Assembly (NCBI GenBank): GCA_910576895.1
Contig: CAJTJZ010000052.1
Coordinates: 10,218 to 17,139, forward strand
Direction of reading: 5' to 3'
DNA length: 6,922 nt
Source: an uncultured Lachnospiraceae bacterium
GTDB taxonomy: Bacteria > Bacillota > Clostridia > Lachnospirales > Lachnospiraceae
Below the pieces are notes generated by a model. The model was not told the origin of the DNA and searched no databases. It saw nothing but the letters and a program-made list of their open reading frames with translations. This document shows, piece by piece, positions 1 to 6,654 of this stretch. Position numbers and translations under genes: made by a program. Within the stretch, counting starts at the first letter, position 1. Every line of letters begins with the position of its first letter.

Positions 1-179
1 GCACATTCCCGTCCTGTCAATACCATCGTTTTGATTCCAGCCTTGTGTGCTGCAACAAATCCTGCCGCATCTTTTGTATTAAATTTTTTCATTTCATTCC
101 CGTGTTCATCATAATAAATTCCACCATCTGTCATAGTCCCATCTACATCAATAACAAGCAATTTCAATAATTTTCCCAT
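1..179 (-). CDS. KdsC-like HAD phosphatase, N-terminal part (cut by window edge)
   Basis: Only the first 59 codons and two bases of the next are present; the rest lies beyond position 1. Residues 7-18 read LLVIDVDGTMTD, the HAD motif I with nucleophile Asp11 and acid/base Asp13. TGRE at 55-58 is the end of motif II. The GGIYYDEHGNE stretch just after motif I is typical of KdsC and N-acylneuraminate-9-phosphatase proteins, which are small HAD phosphatases without a large cap. KdsC removes the phosphate from Kdo-8-phosphate before CMP activation. The ATG follows an AAAGGAG site (191-197) by 11 bases, and the upstream aldolase stop is only 6 bp away, so translation is probably coupled. Placement beside a KdsB-like gene supports a role in an ulosonic-acid pathway. 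The exact substrate is unknown. Confidence 0.85.
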   Translation of the reverse strand, partial: MGKLLKLLVIDVDGTMTDGGIYYDEHGNEMKKFNTKDAAGFVAAHKAGIKTMVLTGREC

Positions 180-185
180 AATTTA

Positions 186-1760
186 TCACACTCCTTTGCT
201 TTCATCATATGCCGATGGAGTGACAAATTCAAGAGTAATATTTAAACTTTTAATTGCTGAGATAACCGCCAGATTGAACTTATTGCCATGTTTTGTATAG
301 CTTCGAATATTAGTATTGTAATAATTTACACCTTTCTCTTTGTATCCATCCGCACCTGCCACAGATATCTTGCTGACATCCATATCTTTCAAAAGCTTCA
401 ACAACATAATGAGACTATTGCATCCTTGATTAAATGCACCCGATAAACTATTGTAATCGATATAATAATCTGCCATTTTTTCCTCTAAGTTCGATGTTGC
501 AATAATTTTACACCCTTTCCCATTTTCCACTTTATCATAACGCTTATTGTTGCTGAAAAAAGCAAAATCGACCAAATAATCTTCTGGAATAAAGTTCACA
601 GATATAACGATAGTCCTTTCTTCTTCAATATAACGCATTATATCTTTTTTATATTGTGACAATGTCCCTCCCGGTGCTATAATTAAAATTGTTTTTCCTC
701 TCAGTTCATTCCTCAGTTCATTCCAGCTTTCATCATCATTAATCCTGTGATCCATATAATCAACATATAATAAATCAGCATAATCAGCATCAAAAACTGT
801 TGCTTTACTACGATCAAACTGTGCCAAAATATGGTTAATATCACGATTAGTAAGGTCTCCCTTATTCAGATAATACTCTGCATAATTCCGATGAAGGTTA
901 AACTTTGCTGATAAGAAATATGCTGGCGTATAACCCCATTTCGGTTCACCCTTTATTGGTGCTATATAATCTTGAATAGCATCCATCATATAATCAATAT
1001 CATAAGACTTATCTACATAATCATTAAGATAATCAGCAACCAGTTCAATCGGCAGATTGCCAGGAATCCTCCCCATTCCCATTAAACTTCCATCCACAGC
1101 CACAGGACGTTTTAAATGTTTGTCTATAAAATTCTGAACTAAACAGCAACTAAGTGACATATTCTCATGCAAATGCAACGCCACCCTTATGTCCTTGTCC
1201 AAATTATTATCTACTAGTGAAACAATTCGATCCAAATCTCGCCGTTTCATACTTCCAAAAGTATCCACAACAGAAAATTGATATGGATGTATCTGATTTA
1301 CCATTTCAATGATATGTATAATCTTTTCGTCCGAATAACCCATGATGTTAATAGGATTAATACTTAATTTATATCCTTTTTGTTTAACTTGACAAGCAAA
1401 ATCCATCCCCTCTTCAATATCATAGTCATGTGCTGTAATGCGAATCATTTCTATTCCTTGTCCATTATATGGCCTAAGTTTATCAATATCATAATTACTT
1501 CTCATCGCCATAGCGGAGAACATTATATTTTCTGTCCTTTCAGGCAGCAACTGATTCAGCTCCTCAATATGATTGCAAACAGTGATATTAGGATTATATG
1601 AATCAATATTACGAAGAAATCCAACTTCCACAACATCTACATTTGCTCTTGTAAGAGCATTTATAATATCTCTTGCCCTCTGAAATCCCCAATTCCAATC
1701 ATTAACATATCCGCCATCTCTAAGTGTACAGTCAAGAAGCTGTAAATCATTTTTATACAT
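186..1760 (-). CDS. HMGL/DRE-TIM aldolase fused to a C-terminal GT42/MptE-like Rossmann domain
   Basis: A 524-residue cytoplasmic protein from the ATG at 1760. Residues about 5-250 form a DRE-TIM metallo-aldolase barrel: LLDCTLRDGG at 8-17 (Asp10, Arg14, metal-ligand Asp15), VVEVGF at 43-48, the metal-binding HLH at 196-198, and GSLMGMGRIPGNLP at 224-237. This resembles 4-hydroxy-2-oxovalerate-type aldolases that condense or cleave pyruvate and an aldehyde. Residues about 265-345 are a helical linker domain usual in capsule-cluster members (WGYTPAYFLSAKFN). Residues about 355-524 form a second domain: a GKTILIIAPGGTL loop, ISVNF at 386-390, FFSNN at 401-405, VAGADGY at 467-473 and His491. The order of these elements recalls CMP-sugar-using GT42 sialyltransferases and MptE-like proteins; that is by memory, not by search. 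The gene lies between KdsB-like and KdsC-like genes, so I infer it builds an ulosonic acid. Aldolase fold is secure; substrate and C-terminal activity are not. Confidence 0.85.
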   Translation of the reverse strand: MYKNDLQLLDCTLRDGGYVNDWNWGFQRARDIINALTRANVDVVEVGFLRNIDSYNPNITVCNHIEELNQLLPERTENIMFSAMAMRSNYDIDKLRPYNGQGIEMIRITAHDYDIEEGMDFACQVKQKGYKLSINPINIMGYSDEKIIHIIEMVNQIHPYQFSVVDTFGSMKRRDLDRIVSLVDNNLDKDIRVALHLHENMSLSCCLVQNFIDKHLKRPVAVDGSLMGMGRIPGNLPIELVADYLNDYVDKSYDIDYMMDAIQDYIAPIKGEPKWGYTPAYFLSAKFNLHRNYAEYYLNKGDLTNRDINHILAQFDRSKATVFDADYADLLYVDYMDHRINDDESWNELRNELRGKTILIIAPGGTLSQYKKDIMRYIEEERTIVISVNFIPEDYLVDFAFFSNNKRYDKVENGKGCKIIATSNLEEKMADYYIDYNSLSGAFNQGCNSLIMLLKLLKDMDVSKISVAGADGYKEKGVNYYNTNIRSYTKHGNKFNLAVISAIKSLNITLEFVTPSAYDESKGV

Positions 1761-1770
1761 TATTGCCCAT

Positions 1771-1776
1771 CTCCTC
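1771..1776 (-). promoter_or_regulatory. Ribosome binding site deciding the aldolase start
   Basis: GAGGAG lies 10 bases before the ATG at 1758-1760. The reading frame is open back to a TTG at 1821-1823 that would overlap the KdsB-like gene by 17 bp, but no Shine-Dalgarno sequence precedes that TTG. The extra 21 residues are basic and unlike the barrel N-terminus, whereas family members begin a few residues before LLDCTLRDGG. An ATG at 1776-1778 overlaps this site and is a poorer start. Confidence 0.75.
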
Positions 1777-1806
1777 ATTTCAAATCTCTTTGACAACACA
1801 TTGCGG

Positions 1807-2538
1807 TCATTTCTTTTGTTCAAAAAACTTACGTACCATCTCTAAATCTTTTTCTGTATCAACAGATAAACTGTGACACGTTGGGACTAAAACAAATTTA
1901 AGTTTCTTACCATAATCAAGAAACCGCATGGTATCAATTCCTTCAATTACTTCCCAACGTCCCGGACTTGAATCTCGATAAAAATCAAGCATTTTTTTAT
2001 TATAGCCAATGATTCCAACATGTTTATAATACTCAAAATCTATCGCACCATAAGGATATGGTATTGGCACTCGCGACATATATAATGCATTCATCTGGTC
2101 ATCAAATACTACCTTAATATTTGATGAATCCATAACCTGTGCTGGATCTGTCATTTTTGTAATAATGTTTGTGCCAAATTCATATTCTTGTGGAACTACT
2201 TTCGGCACGCAGGCATTGATTGCTTCTACATCAATCAGTGGTTCATCACCATTTAATTGCACATAAAAATCTGCTGTAATACTTTCTGACACTTCCTGTA
2301 AACGATGTGCAGCCGATCGATGTGAACTTGCTGTCATCATTACAGGAATTTGCAACATATTACAAGTATTTTTTATTCGTTCATCATCTGTAGCAACAAA
2401 TACTTCATCAAGCCTTTCTGCCTTAAGCACACAATTATACACCCACCAAATCATAGGATAGCCTAAAATATCCTTAAGTGGTTTTCCTGGCAGCCGTGTT
2501 GAACCATATCTAGCTGGAATAATTCCTACTATTTTCAT
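1807..2538 (-). CDS. KdsB-like CMP-ulosonate (CMP-Kdo type) synthetase
   Basis: A 243-residue cytidylyltransferase, close to the usual 245-250 residues of KdsB. KdsB couples CTP with Kdo to give CMP-Kdo. The CTP-binding N-terminus is classical: IIPARYGSTRLPGKPL at 6-21 and VATDDERI at 48-55. GDEP at 97-100 carries Asp98, and VDTEKDLE at 226-233 carries Asp227; these match the two Mg-binding aspartates of E. coli KdsB. LYMSRVPIPY at 152-161 and KHVGIIGY at 172-179 are also family blocks. The sugar-facing part is unusual: where KdsB has SGTDR or SGTER, this protein has SAAHR at 75-79, and the 194-211 segment (RWEVIEGIDTMRFLDYGK) departs from the standard LE..E.LEQLR pattern. The activated sugar may therefore not be Kdo itself. 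An AAGGAGA site (2547-2553) overlaps the stop of the upstream gene, only 5 bp away, suggesting coupled translation. Confidence 0.88.
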   Translation of the reverse strand: MKIVGIIPARYGSTRLPGKPLKDILGYPMIWWVYNCVLKAERLDEVFVATDDERIKNTCNMLQIPVMMTASSHRSAAHRLQEVSESITADFYVQLNGDEPLIDVEAINACVPKVVPQEYEFGTNIITKMTDPAQVMDSSNIKVVFDDQMNALYMSRVPIPYPYGAIDFEYYKHVGIIGYNKKMLDFYRDSSPGRWEVIEGIDTMRFLDYGKKLKFVLVPTCHSLSVDTEKDLEMVRKFFEQKK

Positions 2539-2543
2539 TAAAT

Positions 2544-3740
2544 CTATCTCCTTCGTTTTAATATTTCATTCAATAAGACTTTCATCTTGACAAGTGGACG
2601 CATGATTGGTTTCTTTTTAAAATATCTCATGGAATGATAATATTTATCCGCCCACTGCTCATATCCCATCTGCTGTATTTCCTTATAAATCCTATCTCTA
2701 TACTTAGGCCTTTTCTCCGGGCATTTCAGATTATTCTGTTTCTCTAAAATCCACTCAATCCTGGTCGGAGTCAAACGCATTGATGAATCTAACTTTTTCA
2801 CCATATTGACACCTTTTTTTGTGTTTGTCAAAATACAACTAATGTCACTGCAATCGTTAAATTCTGCATGATGATCTTTTCCCCACTCATAATCACCAAT
2901 CGTAATATCCCCCTCTCTATCAAGGTTGGCAAAAGGACAGCTATAACAACACTCATTTAACGATACAAAATCATAAAAACTATTATAATATGCATCCTCA
3001 TAATACAATCCTACTTCATTAGCTCCATATGTATATATATATGTATATGTATAAGAACCCTCTCTTTTCAAACGAAATTCATAGCCCTTCAATTTCCTGT
3101 CTCGTTTTTTTTCAATATAATGCAAGTTATCCGCAAACATTTTTGGACTAGGTACACCATGACAAATCAAATCAATCAAGAATAGTCTATCGTTTTCTCC
3201 AATATATTTTTTGAGGGCATAGACCTGACATGGAGTTCCTACAAATAAAATATGCTTTCCATTTTCTAAATCTTTTTTGATTAAAGTAAATGTGTCCCTT
3301 GTATCACTTTGGACATATCTGCTTCTTCTCAGTTTATCAATATCATTCATAGATACAATGGACATATGAGAAGGAATCAAATTACTATCCAATCCGCATC
3401 CATATACCACACCTCCTTCATGAATGATTTGTTCTGCTACACTTGAAAATACACCTCCAGAAGAACTTCGAATATAATTTTCTTTATTTTTAGAAACAGC
3501 TGCCCAAAAAGTTTGATGTTCCATCTTCTGCGTATTATATGTGGACTTTTTTTTAACCATGATCATTGGACAAACAGTAAGACATTTCCCACAATTTACA
3601 CATATATCCACAAATACCTTTCTTTCATAAAAACCTTCAGTATTAGATGTAATTTTCACGGCTTCCTTCGGACAAACAGCAACGCAACCACCACATCCAC
3701 AACAATTTTTGATGATATCCACACTATTTATATTATCCAT
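2544..3740 (-). CDS. Iron-sulfur FrhB/FdhB-type oxidoreductase (F420 hydrogenase beta-subunit family)
   Basis: A 398-residue protein with an N-terminal 2[4Fe-4S] ferredoxin domain: C13-x2-C16-x2-C19-x3-C23-P and C47-x2-C50-x2-C53-x3-C57-P. It is followed by an FrhB_FdhB N-terminal block (SSSGGVFSSVA at 92-102, GGVVYGC at 109-115) and the C-terminal block (LFVGTPCQVYALKKY at 165-179, LIDLICHGVPSP at 188-199, CCYSCPF at 264-270, DITIGDYEWG at 278-287). Family members bind flavin and move electrons, but those in glycan clusters rarely have an assigned reaction and F420 need not be involved. The pairing with a pyruvyl transferase family protein one gene upstream is common in surface-polysaccharide clusters, which suggests a redox step in glycan modification. 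The ATG has a GGGAGG site (3747-3752) 6 bases upstream. The C-terminus is very basic (ends LKRRR). Residues 230-238 (YTYTYIYTY) come from an AT repeat. Confidence 0.88.
   Translation of the reverse strand: MDNINSVDIIKNCCGCGGCVAVCPKEAVKITSNTEGFYERKVFVDICVNCGKCLTVCPMIMVKKKSTYNTQKMEHQTFWAAVSKNKENYIRSSSGGVFSSVAEQIIHEGGVVYGCGLDSNLIPSHMSIVSMNDIDKLRRSRYVQSDTRDTFTLIKKDLENGKHILFVGTPCQVYALKKYIGENDRLFLIDLICHGVPSPKMFADNLHYIEKKRDRKLKGYEFRLKREGSYTYTYIYTYGANEVGLYYEDAYYNSFYDFVSLNECCYSCPFANLDREGDITIGDYEWGKDHHAEFNDCSDISCILTNTKKGVNMVKKLDSSMRLTPTRIEWILEKQNNLKCPEKRPKYRDRIYKEIQQMGYEQWADKYYHSMRYFKKKPIMRPLVKMKVLLNEILKRRR
3027..3053 (-). repeat. In-frame TATACA microsatellite inside the FrhB-like gene
   Basis: On the minus strand the codons alternate TAT and ACA (one ATA) through 27 bp, encoding YTYTYIYTY at residues 230-238. 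Gain or loss of a 6-bp unit would keep the frame and add or remove a Tyr-Thr pair. Confidence 0.6.
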
Positions 3741-4010
3741 TAAATGCCTCCCTGTCTTTTACACCAATTCTTGAATTAAAGGAGCTTATTACATATATCA
3801 AATATATTAATACTTTATATGAAGCAGAATTATAGTAAGTAAACCGCAATTTTACTATCGAAATTTCTTAAAAAACCCTTTTAGGTAACTATACCAAAAA
3901 TAATTAGACATAATAGATATCTTTCTTTTCATCTTTAAGCTATATGATGCAATATTCTCTTCGTTCAAAAATCTTCGTTCAAAAAATATGAATTTAGCAT
4001 TAGATTTTTC
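3741..4010 (-). other. 270-bp intergenic gap between the pyruvyl transferase and FrhB-like genes
   Basis: This is by far the longest gap in an otherwise packed cluster. From the minus strand it holds a run-on reading frame directly after the pyruvyl transferase stop, a 14-bp tandem duplication, then about 110 bp of very AT-rich sequence before the GGGAGG site of the next gene. A TATAAT box (3829-3834, minus strand) could be a -10 element of an internal promoter, but no good -35 stands 16-18 bp before it. I see no GC-rich hairpin followed by a U-run, so no intrinsic terminator. The gap may be a scar left by loss of a gene. Confidence 0.5.
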
Positions 4011-4018
4011 TCAATCAT
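3855..4018 (-). pseudogene. Possible small ORF broken by a 14-bp duplication
   Basis: An ATG at 4016-4018 overlaps the pyruvyl transferase stop (ATGATTGA) in typical operon fashion but runs only 17 codons to a TGA inside the second copy of a 14-bp direct repeat. Removing one repeat unit restores an open frame of 49 residues to the TAG at 3855-3857, starting MIEKNLMLNSYFLNEEN and ending YLKGFFKKFR, basic and aromatic at the C-terminus. It could be a small gene or the relic of a larger one. I recognise no family, and no strong ribosome site precedes the ATG. In AT-rich DNA an open stretch this long has a small but real chance of arising at random. Confidence 0.3.
3958..3985. repeat. Perfect 14-bp tandem duplication
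   Basis: TCTTCGTTCAAAAA occurs twice back to back (3958-3971 and 3972-3985), with no mismatch. The unit is not a multiple of three, so it shifts any reading frame crossing it. A perfect tandem copy suggests a recent slipped-strand event. Confidence 0.9.
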
Positions 4019-5174
4019 TATCTTCAGTTTTCTTCTTTACAAGAGCTGAATACAAAAATGTAAGCCCCTCCTCTCTTTTTTTTTCAATAATTTTATTAAC
4101 CTGATCCCAATTTATATCTCCATTGTCTATTATATTTGTCACAAATCGATTATCCAAGAAAAACATTTCTAATAAGTCAGTCATCCTTACACTAATATTT
4201 CCACGTTTAAATACCCAAAAAGGAATATTAAATAATAGTGAAAATGCTGTAGCATGAAAGGAATCAGTAAATACATAGGAAGCATGTCGTATGTTATATA
4301 GAAATTCCGCTGGTCCTGCTGATATTACAGATTCAAACGGTTGCGTAAATATCTTAATATTCTCAAATCCACCATTCATATCAACAATGATAAATAATCC
4401 ATTCCTTTTTGCAAAATCATCTGCTAAACGAATCATCTGACTGTTATCACTCAATGCATACACATATATATACCTTTCCGAAATTTCTTTCAATTCACTA
4501 TGTTCCAATGGAATATATTCCTTTGGATGAAGTAAAAATACTGGATCTATAACATGATTCACCTTTTTTGTTGTATACTTCTCAATAAATGATATGCTTG
4601 ACAATTCTCTAACAGATATAAAATCTAATTCGTCAAATGCTCCTTTATAGTATTCTGAATATTTCTGTAGATAATCTATATCATCTGTCCCAATTGATGC
4701 AGCATAAGCAATTTTTTTTATCTCTTTTTTAGGTGAAAGAAGAAAATAAATCTCCCGATCAATACATCGAACAATTTCAGGTTTCCACACTACATCACTT
4801 CCTACAATAATCGTATCATAAGAATTTATAATTGGATCTGTTACAGATATTATCTCTGAAGTAAGATGTAAATATGTACTACGAAATCTCTTAAAGTTCA
4901 TGTGCTGAATGTCATATTCCTTTTTTACTGATTTTGTTCCTATTTTTTTCCCAACATAAACAAGGCGAAATTGTTTTTTCCATTTAAGTAGTATCTTATG
5001 ATAAATCTTTTTTATAAAATTTTTTTCTATCAGTTGTCCAGCATATTTGTAATTTATTGTCTCCACTTCATAGCCATACTTCCTTAAAACAGTTTCCATA
5101 GCATAAGCTAGTAACACCGCACCATGACTATCACAACGTTGAATGTTTAATAACCCAACTTTTCCAGATTTCAC
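4011..5174 (-). CDS. Polysaccharide pyruvyl transferase family protein
   Basis: A 387-residue PF04230-type protein (CsaB/WcaK-like), the usual length. The family includes enzymes that move the enolpyruvyl part of PEP to a glycan sugar to form a pyruvate ketal, adding negative charge; many members in Gram-positive clusters are untested. Visible blocks: N-x-Q with SHGAVLLAYAM at 16-26, DTIIVGSDVVWKPE at 120-133, ISVRE at 186-190, HVIDPVFLL at 207-215, and GPAEFLYNIRHASYVFTDSFHATAFSLLF across 287-315 with the conserved SFH at 305-307. There are no membrane spans, so it should be cytoplasmic. The start is GTG, firmly set by AGGAGGG (5182-5188) 7 bases before it; the flippase stop is 28 bp upstream. 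A run of nine A residues (coding strand, 4076-4084) near the 3' end could allow slippage. It fits modification of the repeat unit before export. Confidence 0.88.
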   Translation of the reverse strand: MKSGKVGLLNIQRCDSHGAVLLAYAMETVLRKYGYEVETINYKYAGQLIEKNFIKKIYHKILLKWKKQFRLVYVGKKIGTKSVKKEYDIQHMNFKRFRSTYLHLTSEIISVTDPIINSYDTIIVGSDVVWKPEIVRCIDREIYFLLSPKKEIKKIAYAASIGTDDIDYLQKYSEYYKGAFDELDFISVRELSSISFIEKYTTKKVNHVIDPVFLLHPKEYIPLEHSELKEISERYIYVYALSDNSQMIRLADDFAKRNGLFIIVDMNGGFENIKIFTQPFESVISAGPAEFLYNIRHASYVFTDSFHATAFSLLFNIPFWVFKRGNISVRMTDLLEMFFLDNRFVTNIIDNGDINWDQVNKIIEKKREEGLTFLYSALVKKKTEDND

Positions 5175-5202
5175 TTTTGCACCCTCCTGATTTCTTTTTA
5201 AA

Positions 5203-6654
5203 TCATTTATCCTTCATCATACGAAACATTATAACAAATTTCTGTCGATTCATTATTATTATAATAAATCCAGTAAATATAATACAATATCGAAACAATA
5301 ATTTGTCATAGAAAAGACTTACTAAAACTGTAATCACAATCATACCTGCCGACAATCCTAATAGATGTTTCCAGTAAAATGTTTTCACATATCTCATGAC
5401 ATTTCTTGATAGATATCTTGAATAAATCATATGAAATATCGCCATCACAATGTTACTTATCAAAGTCGTATATCCCGCTGATACATAACCAAATCTTGGT
5501 ATGGCAATATAGTTCAATACAATGTTTAGAACTGCTGCACTAACAGTAATAATTGCAACCATCTTAGTTTTTTCCAGATAAAATTCTACTTTCGACACTA
5601 AATTATATAGCATAGTAAAAAAATAACTTCCTACCACAGGTGGTATCACATAAACAGCAATTGAATATTTACTATCTGCAAATATCATTATTAATTCTGG
5701 AGCAAACAGCATAAAACAAGTTGCTGCTCCCAAAAATCCAATCATAATTGTTAATGAAACATTTTTTATATTTCCATAATTTTTCTCTTTCATTTTCTGA
5801 TATGCCCACGGAGTAAAAGTATTATCCACTGCGGATGTTAAAAGTACCATTAATCTTCCAAGATTATAAGAAACGCTGTAAAGTGCCACCATCTCCTGAC
5901 CACAAAATTCCCCAATCATTATCCTATCTGCCTTATCGAGAACTATCGTGGACAAGAAATATGGTATTAATGGTAGATTGAATTTCAATGCATATTTCCA
6001 TATCTCCCCATCATAAAACGTTTTTCCATGATAGAAAATACGTATATAAAATACTAGATATATCGCTGTCCACACAATCTGATAGGACAGTATCTTCACA
6101 ATACCATGATCATAGTCAAAATATAATACAGCTACCAAATTTAACAATGTTGTTCCTACTGACAAGACAATTGTTACAATTGTAAACTTTTGGTACTGAT
6201 ACTCAAACTTGTTACGCACTGTCCAGAAAAGCATAGCTGGTGAGCAAATCTGACAAGCAAATAATGTAAAACATAGAATAAAGCTCATGTCAAATAAAGA
6301 CTGCACCGCTTGATGAAATATTAAAAAGAGGATAAGCATTATAGCAGAAACCGTAGTTGTTAATCCCATAATCGCTGCCTCAAAATAATCTTTTTTATCT
6401 TCATACTTTAGAAGCCCATTACTGAAGACACCATAAGAAAGCCTCAATGTACATATGACAACAACCAAATCATTCCATGCAAAATATGTACTAGATAATC
6501 CATATTGTTCTATAGTTAGAAGCCTTGTAAATATCGGCAGAGTAATGACTTGCAAACCATTCTGCAAAATCCCACATATCAAAAACCAGAAACTGGCTCG
6601 TGCAGGTAATGGTATATTTTTGTATTTATCAATCAGCTTTCTTAACACACACAC
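5203..6654 (-). CDS. Wzx-type oligosaccharide flippase
   Basis: A 483-residue integral membrane protein whose alternating hydrophobic segments cover nearly the whole length, consistent with the 12-14 helices of MOP-superfamily flippases (polysaccharide_synt families). These move undecaprenyl-linked repeat units across the membrane. Typical signatures are the N-terminal PLPARASFWFLICGILQNG (16-34) followed by LPIFTRLLTIEQYG (39-52), LDKADRIMIGEF (239-250), and PRFGYVSAGYTTLIS (386-400) in the C-terminal half. The inside-facing ends are basic (RNVMRYVK at 417-424). The start is GTG with AGGAAGG (6661-6667) 6 bases upstream; a GTG two codons further in (6646-6648) is an alternative that would shorten the protein by two residues. 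The pyruvyl transferase gene follows after 28 bp. Export by a Wzx protein suggests a Wzy-dependent or similar lipid-linked pathway; no polymerase is in view. Confidence 0.92.
   Translation of the reverse strand: MCVLRKLIDKYKNIPLPARASFWFLICGILQNGLQVITLPIFTRLLTIEQYGLSSTYFAWNDLVVVICTLRLSYGVFSNGLLKYEDKKDYFEAAIMGLTTTVSAIMLILFLIFHQAVQSLFDMSFILCFTLFACQICSPAMLFWTVRNKFEYQYQKFTIVTIVLSVGTTLLNLVAVLYFDYDHGIVKILSYQIVWTAIYLVFYIRIFYHGKTFYDGEIWKYALKFNLPLIPYFLSTIVLDKADRIMIGEFCGQEMVALYSVSYNLGRLMVLLTSAVDNTFTPWAYQKMKEKNYGNIKNVSLTIMIGFLGAATCFMLFAPELIMIFADSKYSIAVYVIPPVVGSYFFTMLYNLVSKVEFYLEKTKMVAIITVSAAVLNIVLNYIAIPRFGYVSAGYTTLISNIVMAIFHMIYSRYLSRNVMRYVKTFYWKHLLGLSAGMIVITVLVSLFYDKLLFRYCIIFTGFIIIIMNRQKFVIMFRMMKDK

Noticed and set aside
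1380..1601. Plus-strand ORF of 73 residues inside the aldolase gene
   Set aside because: It is antisense to a well-supported barrel-encoding region and shows no motif, so a chance frame.
186..1823. Homocitrate or isopropylmalate synthase as the aldolase identity
   Set aside because: The DCTLRDGG start followed by YVNDWNWG and the linker WGYTPAYFL fit capsule-type 4-hydroxy-2-oxo-acid aldolases better, the C-terminal domain is not a LeuA regulatory domain, and no leucine or lysine pathway genes are nearby.
3513..3743. Plus-strand ORF of 76 residues opposite the ferredoxin domain
   Set aside because: Its composition (runs of Thr from antisense Cys/Gly codons) is explained by the opposite strand's Fe-S cluster codons.
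3761..3780. Inverted repeat AATTC-TT-GAATT considered as a terminator
   Set aside because: The stem is only 5 bp, AT-rich, with a 2-base loop and no U-run, so too weak to call.
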